Shown: piece after piece, positions 27,453-36,325 of the stretch
Layout of the letters: each line of letters begins with the position of its first letter
Position numbering within the stretch: the first letter of the stretch is position 1
Source of the DNA: Pseudorhizobium pelagicum
GTDB lineage: Bacteria; Pseudomonadota; Alphaproteobacteria; Rhizobiales; Rhizobiaceae
Direction of reading: 5' to 3'
DNA: 64,000 nt
Assembly (NCBI GenBank): GCA_000722615.1
Contig: JOKI01000003.1
Span: forward strand, 154,448-218,447
The notes under the pieces: generated by a model
Seen by the model: the letters and a program-made list of their open reading frames with translations, nothing else
What the model was told of the DNA's origin: nothing
The model's database searches: none
Position numbers and translations under genes: made by a program

Positions 27453-28562
27453 ATGGGCCAGATAACGCTCACCGACATCAAGAAGTCCTTCGGCGCCATC
27501 GACGTGCTTCACGACGTCAATCTCCACATCGATGACGGCGAGCTTGTTGTCTTCGTCGGGCCATCGGGCTGCGGGAAATCGACGCTGCTCAGGGTGATCG
27601 CCGGCCTGGAGAAGGTCACCGGCGGCAGCATTGACATCGATGGCCGGCGGGTCAATGACGTCACGGCGGCGGAACGGGGGCTGGCCATGGTCTTCCAGTC
27701 CTATGCGCTCTACCCGCATATGACGGTGCGCCAGAACCTTGCATTCGGACTGGAGAACTCCAAGATGCCGAAGGCGGAGATCACCGAACGCGTCGGCGAG
27801 GCGGCCCGCATGCTGGAGATCGACGCCTATCTGGACCGGCGGCCCGGCCAGCTTTCCGGCGGGCAGCGCCAGCGCGTGGCGATCGGTCGGGCGATCGTCC
27901 GCCGTCCCGTCGCCTTCCTGCTTGACGAGCCGCTCTCCAACCTCGACGCCGAGCTGCGGGTCTCGACGCGCGCCGAACTCGCCGCGCTCCACGCGCGCCT
28001 GTCGTCGACGATGATCTATGTGACCCACGACCAGGTGGAAGCCATGACGCTTGCCGACCGGATCGTGGTGATGCGGGCCGGCCGGATCGAGCAGGTCGGA
28101 ACACCGCTCGATCTCTACAACACGCCCGCCAACCGCTTCGTCGCCGGCTTCATCGGCGCGCCGCACATGAATTTCCTGCAGGGAGAGGTCGCCGAGCGCA
28201 CCGGAGATTCCGCCATTGTCACGGTCGCGGGCGGCGTCAGGGTCCATCTCCACCCGGTGGAAGGTTCGATGGAAAAAGGGCAGAAACTGACGGTGGGCGT
28301 GCGACCTCAGCACCTGGTCATCAGCGCCGATCCGACAAGTCCGAAGGTCAAGCTCCGGCTTGTCGAAGCACTGGGCTCGGAGACGGTGATCCACGGCGAG
28401 ATCAATGGCGAGCGGTTGATGGCGGTCCTGCCCGGGCAGCAGCGCTATCGCGCGGGCGACGAGGTTCCTCTCGATCTCGAGGCGGCTCCGCTGCATCTAT
28501 TCGACGAGAACGGCATGCGGATCTTCTCGACCCCCGGCACGCAACGCCGTCTCTCCGCCTGA
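27453..28562 (+). CDS. Carbohydrate ABC transporter ATP-binding protein (UgpC/MsmK family)
   Basis: A 369-residue ATPase. The N-terminal domain has Walker [11 protein letters not shown]-loop [17 protein letters not shown], signature QLSGGQRQR, Walker [12 protein letters not shown] and switch [14 protein letters not shown]. The C-terminal TOBE-type regulatory domain (about 240-369) includes VGVRPQHLV and [11 protein letters not shown]. It closes the uronate/ABC operon. A hairpin and a convergent flavin-reductase gene follow. Confidence 0.9.
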   Translation: MGQITLTDIKKSFGAIDVLHDVNLHIDDGELVVFVGPSGCGKSTLLRVIAGLEKVTGGSIDIDGRRVNDVTAAERGLAMVFQSYALYPHMTVRQNLAFGLENSKMPKAEITERVGEAARMLEIDAYLDRRPGQLSGGQRQRVAIGRAIVRRPVAFLLDEPLSNLDAELRVSTRAELAALHARLSSTMIYVTHDQVEAMTLADRIVVMRAGRIEQVGTPLDLYNTPANRFVAGFIGAPHMNFLQGEVAERTGDSAIVTVAGGVRVHLHPVEGSMEKGQKLTVGVRPQHLVISADPTSPKVKLRLVEALGSETVIHGEINGERLMAVLPGQQRYRAGDEVPLDLEAAPLHLFDENGMRIFSTPGTQRRLSA

Positions 28563-28567
28563 GCGCA

Positions 28568-28640
28568 CCGGCGGCGCGATCGCCGCCGGATGCAGTCCAA
28601 AGAGACGAGGTGCGCGATCAGCCCGCGGGTGGGGCTGATC
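28568..28640. other. Two stem-loops in the convergent gap between the ATPase and flavin-reductase genes
   Basis: CCGGCGGCG/CGCCGCCGG (28568-28589, 4-nt loop) and GATCAGCCC/GGGCTGATC (28616-28640) are perfect 9-bp stems. Neither has a T-run. Their position between converging operons suggests transcript-end structures for the two strands. Confidence 0.45.
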
Positions 28641-28673
28641 CGACTGGTGCACTCGGAAATTCAAATAGAAAAA

Positions 28674-29201
28674 TCAGCGCCGTTCGGCAAAGCGACCGAA
28701 CATGCCTCTCGAAAAACACAGAGGCTCGCCGTCGCGAAGGGCTACCCGCAGCACTCTGCCGAGGATGATCGTGTGGTCCCCGGCGTCATGGGCGTCGGCG
28801 CGGCGGCATTCGAACCGGGCAATCGTGCCGGGCAGGATGGGCGTGCCTTCCGTGTTCAACGTCCATGGCAGGTCCGCGAAAGCGGAGCCGCCGCGCGAAA
28901 ATGCGCGGCACAGCTCGTCCTGCTCGGCCCCGAGAACATGGACGGCAAAATGGGTGGCTGCGGTGAACAGCGCGTGTTTCGTCGAACTCTTGGCGGGCGA
29001 CCAGAGCACCAGGGGCGGGTCGAGGGATACAGAGGCGAAACTGTTGACCGTCATGCCGATCGGTCCCTGGTCGGCCATGGCCGTGACGACGGTCACACCG
29101 GTCGTGAAACTCCCGAGCGCGTTCCGGTAGGCCCGCTGGTCGCCCTGTTCCGGGACGATCAGCATTTCCGGGGAGACGGTGCTATCGGTGGTGCTCGTCA
29201 T
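28674..29201 (-). CDS. FMN reductase, probable SmoA-like partner of a sulfoquinovose monooxygenase
   Basis: A 175-residue flavin-reductase-domain protein. ALGSFTTGVTVVTA, GMTVNSFASVSLDPPLVLWSP and CRAFSRGG form the FMN-binding fold of the HpaC/SmoA group, and the last strand reads DHTIILGRVLRV. It would supply reduced flavin to the monooxygenase two genes upstream. Its start shares one base with the aldo-keto reductase stop (TGATG), so the three genes form one tight operon. The sulfoquinovose role is inferred from the three-gene set described in Agrobacterium (SmoA-SmoB-SmoC). A generic flavin reductase is the fallback. Confidence 0.75.
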   Translation of the reverse strand: MTSTTDSTVSPEMLIVPEQGDQRAYRNALGSFTTGVTVVTAMADQGPIGMTVNSFASVSLDPPLVLWSPAKSSTKHALFTAATHFAVHVLGAEQDELCRAFSRGGSAFADLPWTLNTEGTPILPGTIARFECRRADAHDAGDHTIILGRVLRVALRDGEPLCFSRGMFGRFAERR

Positions 29202-30094
29202 CAGGGGACCTCCTTGCCGATCGCCAGGGTGTAGAGGTCGAACCAGGTCTGCCGGTCCAGCGTCACCTTGGCCGCGTCCGACAGGCTGCGGATGCGATCC
29301 AGATTGTTGGTGCCCATGACGGGGAGGATCTGCGCGGGGTGGCGCAGCAGCCAGGCGATGGCAACGGCGCTGGGTTCGACGTCCTGGTCGGACGCAAGCT
29401 CCTGGAGCCTGACCTGAAGCGCCGGGTGATCGCCCGAGAACAGCGCGCCGCCGCCGAGCGGAGACCAGGCCATCGCCGGGATCATCCGCTCCTGGAGATA
29501 GGCAAGGTCGCCGTTGATGAAGGCATCCGTGGCGAGAAGGCTCATCTCGATCTGGTTGGTGACGAGGGTCGTCTCCATCGAGGACTGCAGCAGGGAGAAA
29601 TCCCAGGGCCGGAAGTTCGAGACGCCGACGGCGCGCACCTTGCCGGACGCCACGAGTTCATCAAGCGCCGTTCCCGTCTCGTCGGGATCGATCAGCGGAT
29701 CGGGTCGGTGGATGAGGAGGAGATCGATGTAGTCGGTCGCCATGTCGCGCAGCGAGGCTTCCACCGAGGCGGTAATGTGCGCGGCGCTGGTGTCGTAATG
29801 CTTGACCCGTGACGCGGAATGACGACCGGCCGGAACAACGATGCCGCATTTGGTGATGATCTCGATTTTCTCGCGCAAATGGGGTGCCGCCTTCAGGGCT
29901 CCGCCGAAGATGGCTTCCGCCGTGTAGCCGCCGTAGATGTCCGCCTGGTCCATGGTGGTGATGCCTTGCTCCAGGCATGCCTCCACCTTGGCCTGCACGT
30001 GGGCGGGGGAGGTGTCTGCAGCGTCGCCCAGCCGCCACATGCCGTAGATGATGCGGCTGACGGTCAGGTCTGGCGAAAGGGAAATGCGGTCCAT
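29201..30094 (-). CDS. Aldo/keto reductase, probable SmoB-like 6-oxo-glucose reductase
   Basis: A 297-residue cytoplasmic TIM-barrel oxidoreductase. The catalytic tetrad can be placed: Asp in MDQADIYGGY with its Tyr four residues on, Lys in EIITKCGIV, and His in DLLLIHRPDP. NADPH-binding segments include WSPLGGG and the C-terminal VMGTNNLDRIRSL. Known SmoB reduces the 6-oxo-glucose released by oxidative desulfonation of sulfoquinovose to glucose. The sequence, including a C-terminus TLAIGKEVP, agrees with my recollection of that subfamily. It lies between the monooxygenase and flavin-reductase genes with one-base overlaps at both ends. Confidence 0.78.
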   Translation of the reverse strand: MDRISLSPDLTVSRIIYGMWRLGDAADTSPAHVQAKVEACLEQGITTMDQADIYGGYTAEAIFGGALKAAPHLREKIEIITKCGIVVPAGRHSASRVKHYDTSAAHITASVEASLRDMATDYIDLLLIHRPDPLIDPDETGTALDELVASGKVRAVGVSNFRPWDFSLLQSSMETTLVTNQIEMSLLATDAFINGDLAYLQERMIPAMAWSPLGGGALFSGDHPALQVRLQELASDQDVEPSAVAIAWLLRHPAQILPVMGTNNLDRIRSLSDAAKVTLDRQTWFDLYTLAIGKEVP

Positions 30095-31251
30095 CAGTGA
30101 CGTTCTCCAGTGCCCAGCGGTGTCGCCGGAATTTCATTCGGGACGCGGCCGTAGGCATGCGGCAGCGAACAGGTTTTCAGATGTGGCAGCACTTTCGTGC
30201 CGAAGTGTTCTGCCTCGTCGAGATGTGGATAGCCGGAGAAGATGAAGGCGCGAATACCCATCTTCCGATAGGCCTCGATTTCCGTCAGCACCTGATCCAC
30301 GGAGCCGACCAGGGCGGCACCGCAGCCGGAGCGGGCGCGACCGATGCCGGTCCAGAGGTGTGGCTCCACGTAGCCGAACTGATCGGCCAGTTCGCGGGCC
30401 CGCGCCTGATGCGCGACGCCGAGCGAGATGCTGTCGTGAGCTCTGGAGCGAATCAGCTTGCCGTATTCGTCGTCGAGCTTCGAGACGAGATGCTCGGCAT
30501 ACTCGCGCGCTTCCTGCTCGGTATCGCGAACGATCATGTGAACACGCAGGCCGTAGTCCAGCATGCGTCCATGCGCTTCGGCGCGCGCATGGACCGCGCG
30601 CATGCGCTCCGCCAACTGCTCTTTCGGCTCCGGCCACATCAGGTAGACGTCGCACTGCGCGCCGCATAGCTCCAGCGCATCGGGCGAATAGCCGCCGAAG
30701 TAGAGGAGCGGGCCGCCGTTCTGCTGGTAGGGTCTGGCCGGCTCCGTCGACACGCCGCTGAACTGGTAGACTTCGCCGTCGTGGTCGATCGTGTCGCGGG
30801 TCCAAGCCTGGCGCAGGATCTGCACGACCTCATGGCTGCGCTTGTAGCGATAGGCGCTGTCGGCCACTTCGCCCGGAAAATCAGAGCTGATGACATTGAG
30901 CGTCAGCCGTCCCTTCAGCATGTGGTCGAGGGTGGCGACGGTGCGTGCCAGCATGATGGGCTGCATCTCGCCGCAGCGGATCGCCGCAAGCATGTTGATC
31001 CGATCGGTGATCGGCGCGCATCCGGCAACGAAGCTCAGTGTATCCTGGCCGACCTGGTAGGAGGAGGGGCAGAGGATGTTGCGGAAGCCGAGGTTTTCCG
31101 CCTTGCGGACGATGCCGGAGCAGTGCTCCCAGCTCGATCGCAGCTTCCCGTCCGGCACGCCAAGGTATTCGTAGTCATCGGAACAGAGAGCCGCGAACCA
31201 CGACACTTCCGCGGCATCAAGGTCGGCAGAACGAACCGGCACGACTGTCAT
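30094..31251 (-). CDS. LLM-class flavin-dependent monooxygenase, probable sulfoquinovose monooxygenase (SmoC-like)
   Basis: A 385-residue protein of the bacterial luciferase/SsuD family. AALCSDDYEYLGV near the N-terminus, NILCPSSYQVG, LDHMLKGRLTLNVISSDFPGE, LLYFGGYSPDAL and the SsuD-like WTGIGRARSGCGAALVGS loop are visible. SsuD-type enzymes cleave C-S bonds of sulfonates with FMNH2 and O2; SmoC does this on sulfoquinovose, giving sulfite and 6-oxo-glucose. The ATG at 31251 follows GGGAGAG; an ATG at 31290 lacks a site. It is first in the operon and divergent from a GntR-type regulator. No sulfite exporter or sulfonate importer adjoins it. Confidence 0.8.
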   Translation of the reverse strand: MTVVPVRSADLDAAEVSWFAALCSDDYEYLGVPDGKLRSSWEHCSGIVRKAENLGFRNILCPSSYQVGQDTLSFVAGCAPITDRINMLAAIRCGEMQPIMLARTVATLDHMLKGRLTLNVISSDFPGEVADSAYRYKRSHEVVQILRQAWTRDTIDHDGEVYQFSGVSTEPARPYQQNGGPLLYFGGYSPDALELCGAQCDVYLMWPEPKEQLAERMRAVHARAEAHGRMLDYGLRVHMIVRDTEQEAREYAEHLVSKLDDEYGKLIRSRAHDSISLGVAHQARARELADQFGYVEPHLWTGIGRARSGCGAALVGSVDQVLTEIEAYRKMGIRAFIFSGYPHLDEAEHFGTKVLPHLKTCSLPHAYGRVPNEIPATPLGTGERH

Positions 31252-31295
31252 CAAAATCTCTCCCGATCGAATTTTCCTCTTGCGTAGCATCCGCC

Positions 31296-31320
31296 TTGAT
31301 GTAAATCAATAGTATATCAA
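31296..31320. promoter_or_regulatory. Candidate GntR operator between smoC-like and gntR genes
   Basis: TTGAT at 31296-31300 and ATCAA at 31305-31309 form an inverted repeat with a 4-bp spacer, and a further ATCAA is at 31316-31320. It lies in the 104-bp divergent gap, 45 bp from the monooxygenase start, in an A/T-rich patch. HutC-type regulators usually bind such short inverted repeats near their own gene. Confidence 0.45.
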
Positions 31321-31355
31321 TTTTGGCAGCCCGATAACAAACCCTGACAAGCCTC

Positions 31356-32060
31356 ATGAACCAACCCGCCGGCAGTCTTCCGATCTATCTCCAGATCACC
31401 GAGCTTCTGATCCGCGACATCGCGGCCGGGCGGCTGATCGACGGGGAGAAGCTACCGCCGGAACGGGAGATGGCGGAGCGGCTGGGGATCGCCATCGGTA
31501 CCCTCAGAAAGGCGCTGTCGGAGTTGCAATCGCGGGGGATGCTGGAGCGGGTTCAGGGGTCGGGCAACTATGTCCGCGCCATCAGCGATCCGAAAAGCGT
31601 CTATGCCATGTTCCGCCTGGAACTGCTGGAAGGCGGCGGGCTTCCGACGGCGGAGGTGCTGAGCGTCGAGCGGCTTTCCAAGCCCCGGGATCTCCCGGAG
31701 TTCGGGACAAGCCCCGAAGGCCATCGGATCCGTCGCCTCCGCCGACTTTCTGGAAAGGTGGCAGCCATCGAGGAGATCTGGCTGGACGGAGGTTATGTCG
31801 ATCGCATTGCCTTGGAAGACCTTTCTGAATCCCTCTACTTCTACTATCGCACCCGGATCGGGCTCTGGATCGCGCGGGCGGAGGACCGGATCGGGCTCAA
31901 TGTCGTCCCGGACTGGGTACCGGATGACTTCGGGCCGGAGCAGGGGGCTCCGGTCGTCCATATTCTCAGAATCAGCGAGGCGCAGGATGGCAGGCGTGCG
32001 GAAGTATCCCGCACCTGGCTTGACCATGGCGTCGCCCGCTATGTGTCGCGGCTCAAATAG
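31356..32060 (+). CDS. GntR-family (HutC subfamily) transcriptional regulator
   Basis: A 234-residue regulator. The N-terminal winged helix (PIYLQITELLIRDIAAG, KLPPEREMAERLGIAIGTLRKALSELQ, RVQGSGNYV) is GntR. The C-terminal ligand domain is of the UTRA type, with AIEEIWLDGGYVDR and a last strand AEVSRTWLDHGVARYV. It is divergent from the monooxygenase operon and 12 bp upstream of the Gfo/Idh gene, so it probably senses a sugar or sugar phosphate and controls both units. Confidence 0.85.
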   Translation: MNQPAGSLPIYLQITELLIRDIAAGRLIDGEKLPPEREMAERLGIAIGTLRKALSELQSRGMLERVQGSGNYVRAISDPKSVYAMFRLELLEGGGLPTAEVLSVERLSKPRDLPEFGTSPEGHRIRRLRRLSGKVAAIEEIWLDGGYVDRIALEDLSESLYFYYRTRIGLWIARAEDRIGLNVVPDWVPDDFGPEQGAPVVHILRISEAQDGRRAEVSRTWLDHGVARYVSRLK

Positions 32061-32072
32061 GGTGTCTGGAAG

Positions 32073-33185
32073 ATGAAGTTGAACTACGGTGTCATCGGTT
32101 GCGGCATGATGGGGCAGGAGCATCTGCGCAACATCGCTCTGCTGCCGGATGCGGAGGTCGCGGTCATCCTGGAGCCGGATGCCACCATGCGGGCGCGGGC
32201 CGCGGAAGCCGCACCCGGGGCGATCTTCGTCAGGACCATCGAGGAGCTTCTGGCTGTCGATGCCGTCAACTGCCTGCTGATCGCCAGTCCCAACCAGTAT
32301 CATCTGGGCCAGTTGGAGACGGTCGCGTCGATCCGGCCGCTTCCCGTGCTCGTGGAAAAGCCACTCTTTACCCATGCGGAAGAGATGCGGCGGGTGGAGG
32401 CCCTTCGCAGCGTCTATCCGGCACCCATCTGGGTGGCCATGGAATATCGGTACATGCCCCCAGTGGCGCGGCTGATCGGCGAGGCGGATGCAGCGACCGG
32501 CGGCATTCGCATGCTCACCATTCGCGAGCACCGCTTTCCCTTCCTTCAGAAGGTGGGCGACTGGAACCGCTTCAACAGCCAGACGGGCGGCACGCTGGTG
32601 GAGAAATGCTGCCATTTCTTCGATCTGATGCGCCACATCCTGAAGTCGGACCCCGTGCGGGTGATGGCCTCGGGCGGGCAGGCGGTCAACCATCTGGACG
32701 AGGTGCATGAGGGTCGCACGCCGGACATCTGGGACCATGCCTATGTGATCGTCGATTTTGCGTCGGGTGCGCGGGCTATGCTGGAGCTCTGCATGTTTGC
32801 CGAAGGCGCACGCTACCAGGAGGAAATTTCGGCGATCGGCCCGACGGGCAAGATCGAGTGCAAGGTCCCGGGGCCCGGTCGGTTCTGGCCGGAGCACCTG
32901 GGCGAGCCGCCGGTGGCGCAGGTCATCATTTCGCCGCGCGAGCCCAGGGGGCCGCGAAAGGTGGAGATCCCCGTCGACCCGGAACTGCTGGAGGCCGGCG
33001 ACCACAATGGATCGACCTTCTATCAGCACCTGCGGTTTTCGAAGAGTGTCCGCGGCGACGGTCCGGTCGAGGTATCACTCGAGGATGGATGCTGGGCCGT
33101 GAAGATGGGGCTTGCGGCGCAGCAGTCGGCCATGACCGGCAAGGCCGTGGAGTTTTCGACCATGAAGCTCGCCGCCGCGGGATAG
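32073..33185 (+). CDS. Gfo/Idh/MocA-family protein, candidate NAD-dependent sulfoquinovosidase (GH188-like)
   Basis: A 370-residue protein with an N-terminal Rossmann fold (YGVIGCGMMGQEH), the EKPL motif (VLVEKPLFTHAEEM) that holds the catalytic Lys in this family, and the C-terminal alpha/beta domain with GGTLVEKCCHFFDLM (H-x2-D). Most members are sugar dehydrogenases. A subgroup described in sulfoglycolytic and sulfolytic clusters that lack a GH31 sulfoquinovosidase hydrolyses sulfoquinovosides by a transient NAD-dependent oxidation. This gene lies beside a SmoCBA-like operon with no GH31 in view, so that role fits. It is inferred from context, not from diagnostic residues. Confidence 0.7.
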   Translation: MKLNYGVIGCGMMGQEHLRNIALLPDAEVAVILEPDATMRARAAEAAPGAIFVRTIEELLAVDAVNCLLIASPNQYHLGQLETVASIRPLPVLVEKPLFTHAEEMRRVEALRSVYPAPIWVAMEYRYMPPVARLIGEADAATGGIRMLTIREHRFPFLQKVGDWNRFNSQTGGTLVEKCCHFFDLMRHILKSDPVRVMASGGQAVNHLDEVHEGRTPDIWDHAYVIVDFASGARAMLELCMFAEGARYQEEISAIGPTGKIECKVPGPGRFWPEHLGEPPVAQVIISPREPRGPRKVEIPVDPELLEAGDHNGSTFYQHLRFSKSVRGDGPVEVSLEDGCWAVKMGLAAQQSAMTGKAVEFSTMKLAAAG

Positions 33186-33204
33186 GCAGGCGGCTTGCAG
33201 AACC

Positions 33205-33735
33205 TCAGTCTGGCTGCAGGGCCAGAGGGGCGAATTCCGCCACCACCTGGTCGTAGACCGCCCGCTTGAAGGGCACGATCAGGCCCGGCAGATCCGCCAT
33301 CGGCTTCCATTCCCAGGCGTCGAACTCCGCCGAGTGGCCGCCCGGCGGCGGGTTGATCTGGATCTCGTCCTCGCTGCCTTCGAACCGGAAGGCGAACCAG
33401 CGCTGCGTCTGGCCGCGGTACTTGCCCTTGAGGCCGATGCCGATGAGATGCGCCGGCAGGTCGTAGTTGATCCAGTCGCGCGACTGGCCGATCAGCTTGA
33501 CCGTGCGCATCCCGGTTTCCTCGTAGAGCTCCCGGTAGGCGGCCGCGAGCGGATCCTCGCCCTTGTCGATGCCACCCTGCGGCATCTGCCAGAGTTGCGG
33601 CGAGCCGTCGTACTCGCTGTTGCCCTCTGCAATCCGCCTGCCGGCCCAGACCAGGCCCTTTTCGTTCAGGATCATCACCCCGACGCAGGGGCGATAGGGA
33701 AGGTCCTCGGCTTTCAACGGCTGTTTGCTCATCAT
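33205..33735 (-). CDS. rppH: RNA pyrophosphohydrolase
   Basis: A 176-residue Nudix hydrolase that removes pyrophosphate from the 5' end of mRNA and so starts decay. The Nudix box spans residues 54-76, with GG-ID-G-E at 54-60 and RELYEETG at 68-75. YRPCVGVMI at the N-terminus and [12 protein letters not shown] downstream are typical of RppH rather than other Nudix enzymes. Two adjacent ATG codons (33735, 33732) are possible starts. It is convergent with the Gfo/Idh gene and follows the deacetylase gene by 10 bp, probably in one operon. Confidence 0.93.
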   Translation of the reverse strand: MMSKQPLKAEDLPYRPCVGVMILNEKGLVWAGRRIAEGNSEYDGSPQLWQMPQGGIDKGEDPLAAAYRELYEETGMRTVKLIGQSRDWINYDLPAHLIGIGLKGKYRGQTQRWFAFRFEGSEDEIQINPPPGGHSAEFDAWEWKPMADLPGLIVPFKRAVYDQVVAEFAPLALQPD

Positions 33736-33745
33736 TCGATCTCGA

Positions 33746-34933
33746 TCAATAGTCTGCAGGGTCTTCGACCAGTGCCGAGACCCCGACGATTTCTATGCCG
33801 CGATTGCCGGCCTCCTCAACCCATTGGCGGATCGCTTCCACGCTTTCGTCGAAGGCGGATGCAACGCCGATGGCGCTCCCCTTGCGCAGGGCAAGCCGCT
33901 CCAGGTCGTCCAGCTTCTTCAGGATCGCCGATTTTTCCAGTTGGGCATCGAGCGTCATGTCGGCGAAGCCATGGGGAAGTTCGATGGCCTTGGCAAGGGT
34001 GCCGCTGGTGGATTGCGCCGAGGTTCCGTCGTCGAGGAAGAGCAGGCCGCGTTGGGCCACGTCCCGGAGCAAGGGCTCCAGCGTGTCGGGATCCGACAGA
34101 AGCCGGCCGCCAAGGTAGTTCATGATCCCGGTGTAGCCGGTGATCTTGCCCAGCGCCTCATGTAGCCGCCCCAGGTTCTCCTCGGCCGGGAGACCTGTGA
34201 GGAGCGTTGCCGGATCGGCATTGGCGTCGGGCGCGCCGAAGGGTTCCATCGGGACCTGGATCAGGATCTCGTGGCCATCGCGGCGCGAGACCTGCATCCA
34301 GCGCTGCAGGCTGTTGCCGCTTGCAGCAAAGGCGAGGGTGACCTCCGCAGGCAGGTCCTCGATCGCCTTCTGTGTCCCTGTCTGGCTGAGACCGAGGCCG
34401 CCGACGACGATGGCGATGCGTGTTCCGCGCGCACCCGACCACGGACGGGCATACTGGTCCATGGGGCGCAGGCCGTCTTCGCCGACAACGGGAAGCTGGC
34501 CATACGGCGATTCTTCAAGAAGATCTTCGTTGGGAGTGCCCGCGAGCCTCGGATCCTGGCCGATGCGCGGTGTCCCGACGATCACCGGGCCCTCTCCGGC
34601 GCGCGACCGTGGCGAGTAGGTCGTCACGACATTGCCGTCGTCGGTCAGCGTCCGCTCGACGTTGGCACCGGATTGCGGGTTGGCTCTGCGAAGGCTTTCG
34701 GCCGCTTCGGGGGCTGCCGTCGCGGGCGCAGCCTCCGCAGTTTCGGCGGGCACATCGACGGCTGCCATTTCCGGCGCCTTGAGAGCGGCCTCGCCCATCA
34801 TGGAATAGGCTGACAGGCCGACGATCGCCGCGACGGATACTACGGAGAAGACGAAAAGCGGAGACAGCCGCAGGCGTCGCCGTTTGCCGGCCGGCCTCTC
34901 TTGTCCGAGCGGTGCATGAAGATCGGTGCCCAA
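33746..34933 (-). CDS. Divergent polysaccharide deacetylase family protein (YibQ/DUF610 type)
   Basis: A 395-residue membrane-anchored periplasmic protein. A basic N-terminus (GKRRRLRL) precedes one transmembrane helix (about 25-45), then a low-complexity Ala/Pro/Glu stretch, then a domain from about 165 with [33 protein letters not shown] and [13 protein letters not shown]. The last fits the NodB-like fold of divergent deacetylases, in which metal ligands are partly lost. In rhizobia the gene commonly follows ctpA, as here. A terminator separates it from ctpA, while rppH follows closely. The biochemical role is not established. Confidence 0.85.
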   Translation of the reverse strand: MGTDLHAPLGQERPAGKRRRLRLSPLFVFSVVSVAAIVGLSAYSMMGEAALKAPEMAAVDVPAETAEAAPATAAPEAAESLRRANPQSGANVERTLTDDGNVVTTYSPRSRAGEGPVIVGTPRIGQDPRLAGTPNEDLLEESPYGQLPVVGEDGLRPMDQYARPWSGARGTRIAIVVGGLGLSQTGTQKAIEDLPAEVTLAFAASGNSLQRWMQVSRRDGHEILIQVPMEPFGAPDANADPATLLTGLPAEENLGRLHEALGKITGYTGIMNYLGGRLLSDPDTLEPLLRDVAQRGLLFLDDGTSAQSTSGTLAKAIELPHGFADMTLDAQLEKSAILKKLDDLERLALRKGSAIGVASAFDESVEAIRQWVEEAGNRGIEIVGVSALVEDPADY

Positions 34934-34966
34934 GAGGAAATTGTCCGCGGGTGGAATGCGATAAAG

Positions 34967-34994
34967 AAAGGGAGCCGGCTAGGCGGCTCCCTTT
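34967..34994 (-). terminator. Terminator downstream of ctpA
   Basis: A 10-bp stem (AAAGGGAGCC/GGCTCCCTTT) closes an 8-nt loop and, read on the minus strand, is followed by TTTCTTTAT. It begins 8 bp after the ctpA stop and ends the envC-ctpA transcript ahead of the deacetylase gene. Confidence 0.8.
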
Positions 34995-35002
34995 CAGGTT
35001 CT

Positions 35003-36325
35003 TTACTGCTTGGCAGCAGCCTTGTCCGGGCTCGGCGGGAAGCTAGGATCGGACTTGTTGCCGCGCAGCAGGTCGAGCGCGTAGTTCAACTGGATGTCGT
35101 CCTTGGCTTCCGGCGGAACATAGGCGACGGAGCCGGAGCCCTCGTCGGTCTCGTTCTGACCCGGAATATGGCCACGCAGGCTGGATTCGCCTTCGGCGCG
35201 GACCTTGCCCTGCAGCTCTTCCGGAAGCGGCTGTTCCACCGCGATGTCCGGCTTGATCCCAGTGCCCTGGATCGAGGTGCCCGACGGCGTGTAGTAGAGC
35301 GCTGTCGTCAGGCGCAGCGCGCCGCTTTCGCCAAGCGGGATGATCGTCTGGACCGATCCCTTGCCGAAGGAGCGGGTGCCGAGAACGGTGGCCCGCTTCA
35401 GATCCTGCAGAGCGCCGGCGACGATTTCCGAAGCCGAGGCCGAACCACCGTTGATCAGCACGACCACAGGCTTGCCGTCGGTCAGATCTCCCGGGCCGGC
35501 GTTGAAGCGGCGGGTTTCGTCCGCATTGCGACCGCGGGTCGATACGACCTCGCCACGCTCCAGGAAGGCGTCCGAAACGTTGATCGCCTGATCCAGAAGA
35601 CCGCCCGGGTTCAGGCGCAGGTCGAGCACATAGCCCTTAAGCTGGTCGGCAGGGACTTCTTCCTTGATCTTCTCGATTGCCTTTTCGAGGTCGTCATAGG
35701 TCTTCTCGGTGAAGGAAATCACCCGCAGATAGCCCACGTCGCCTTCCACACGCGACTTGACCGCCCGCACGGCGATGATGTCGCGCACAACGGTGATCTC
35801 GAGCGGCTTGTCGGCGCCTTCGCGGATGACGGTCAGCTTGATCGGCGTGTTGACCGCGCCGCGCATCTTCTCGACCGCTTCCTCGAGCTTCAGGCCGCGA
35901 ACGGCGGTGCCGTCGATCTCGGCAATCAGGTCGCCTGAGAGAATGCCGGCACGGGATGCCGGCGTATCGTCGATCGGCGCGATGACCTTGACGAGTTCGT
36001 CTTCCATGGTGACTTCGATGCCAAGACCACCAAACTCGCCGCGGGTCTGCGTGCGCATGTCTTCGGCGTCTCTGGCATTCAGGAAGCTCGAATGCGGGTC
36101 CAGCGAGGTCAGCATGCCGTTGATGGCATTCTCGACCAGCTTTTCCTCATCCGGCGGCGTCACGTACTGCGCGCGGACGCGCTCGAAGACGTCGCCGAAG
36201 ATCGACAGTTCCTTATAGGTTGAAGGGCCTGCAGCCTGCGCAGGCACTCCGGCCGAATAGATGACGCTCATGGCCGTAGCACCCATCAGCGCACCGACGA
36301 TCACAAGAGAAGCCTTACGAATCAT
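35003..36325 (-). CDS. ctpA: Carboxy-terminal processing peptidase (S41 family)
   Basis: A 440-residue periplasmic serine protease with an N-terminal hydrophobic signal (SLVIVGALMGATAMSVIYSAG). A PDZ domain lies at about 85-170 (GGLGIEVTMEDELVKVIAP, GDLIAEIDGTAVRGL). The catalytic Ser sits in NGGSASASEIVAGAL and the Lys in GTRSFGKGSVQT, the S41 dyad. The C-terminus is Pro/Lys-rich. Such proteases trim C-termini of exported proteins and, in several Gram-negatives, control peptidoglycan hydrolases. That is consistent with the coupled EnvC-like gene, whose stop lies 11 bp inside this gene. Confidence 0.93.
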   Translation of the reverse strand: MIRKASLVIVGALMGATAMSVIYSAGVPAQAAGPSTYKELSIFGDVFERVRAQYVTPPDEEKLVENAINGMLTSLDPHSSFLNARDAEDMRTQTRGEFGGLGIEVTMEDELVKVIAPIDDTPASRAGILSGDLIAEIDGTAVRGLKLEEAVEKMRGAVNTPIKLTVIREGADKPLEITVVRDIIAVRAVKSRVEGDVGYLRVISFTEKTYDDLEKAIEKIKEEVPADQLKGYVLDLRLNPGGLLDQAINVSDAFLERGEVVSTRGRNADETRRFNAGPGDLTDGKPVVVLINGGSASASEIVAGALQDLKRATVLGTRSFGKGSVQTIIPLGESGALRLTTALYYTPSGTSIQGTGIKPDIAVEQPLPEELQGKVRAEGESSLRGHIPGQNETDEGSGSVAYVPPEAKDDIQLNYALDLLRGNKSDPSFPPSPDKAAAKQ

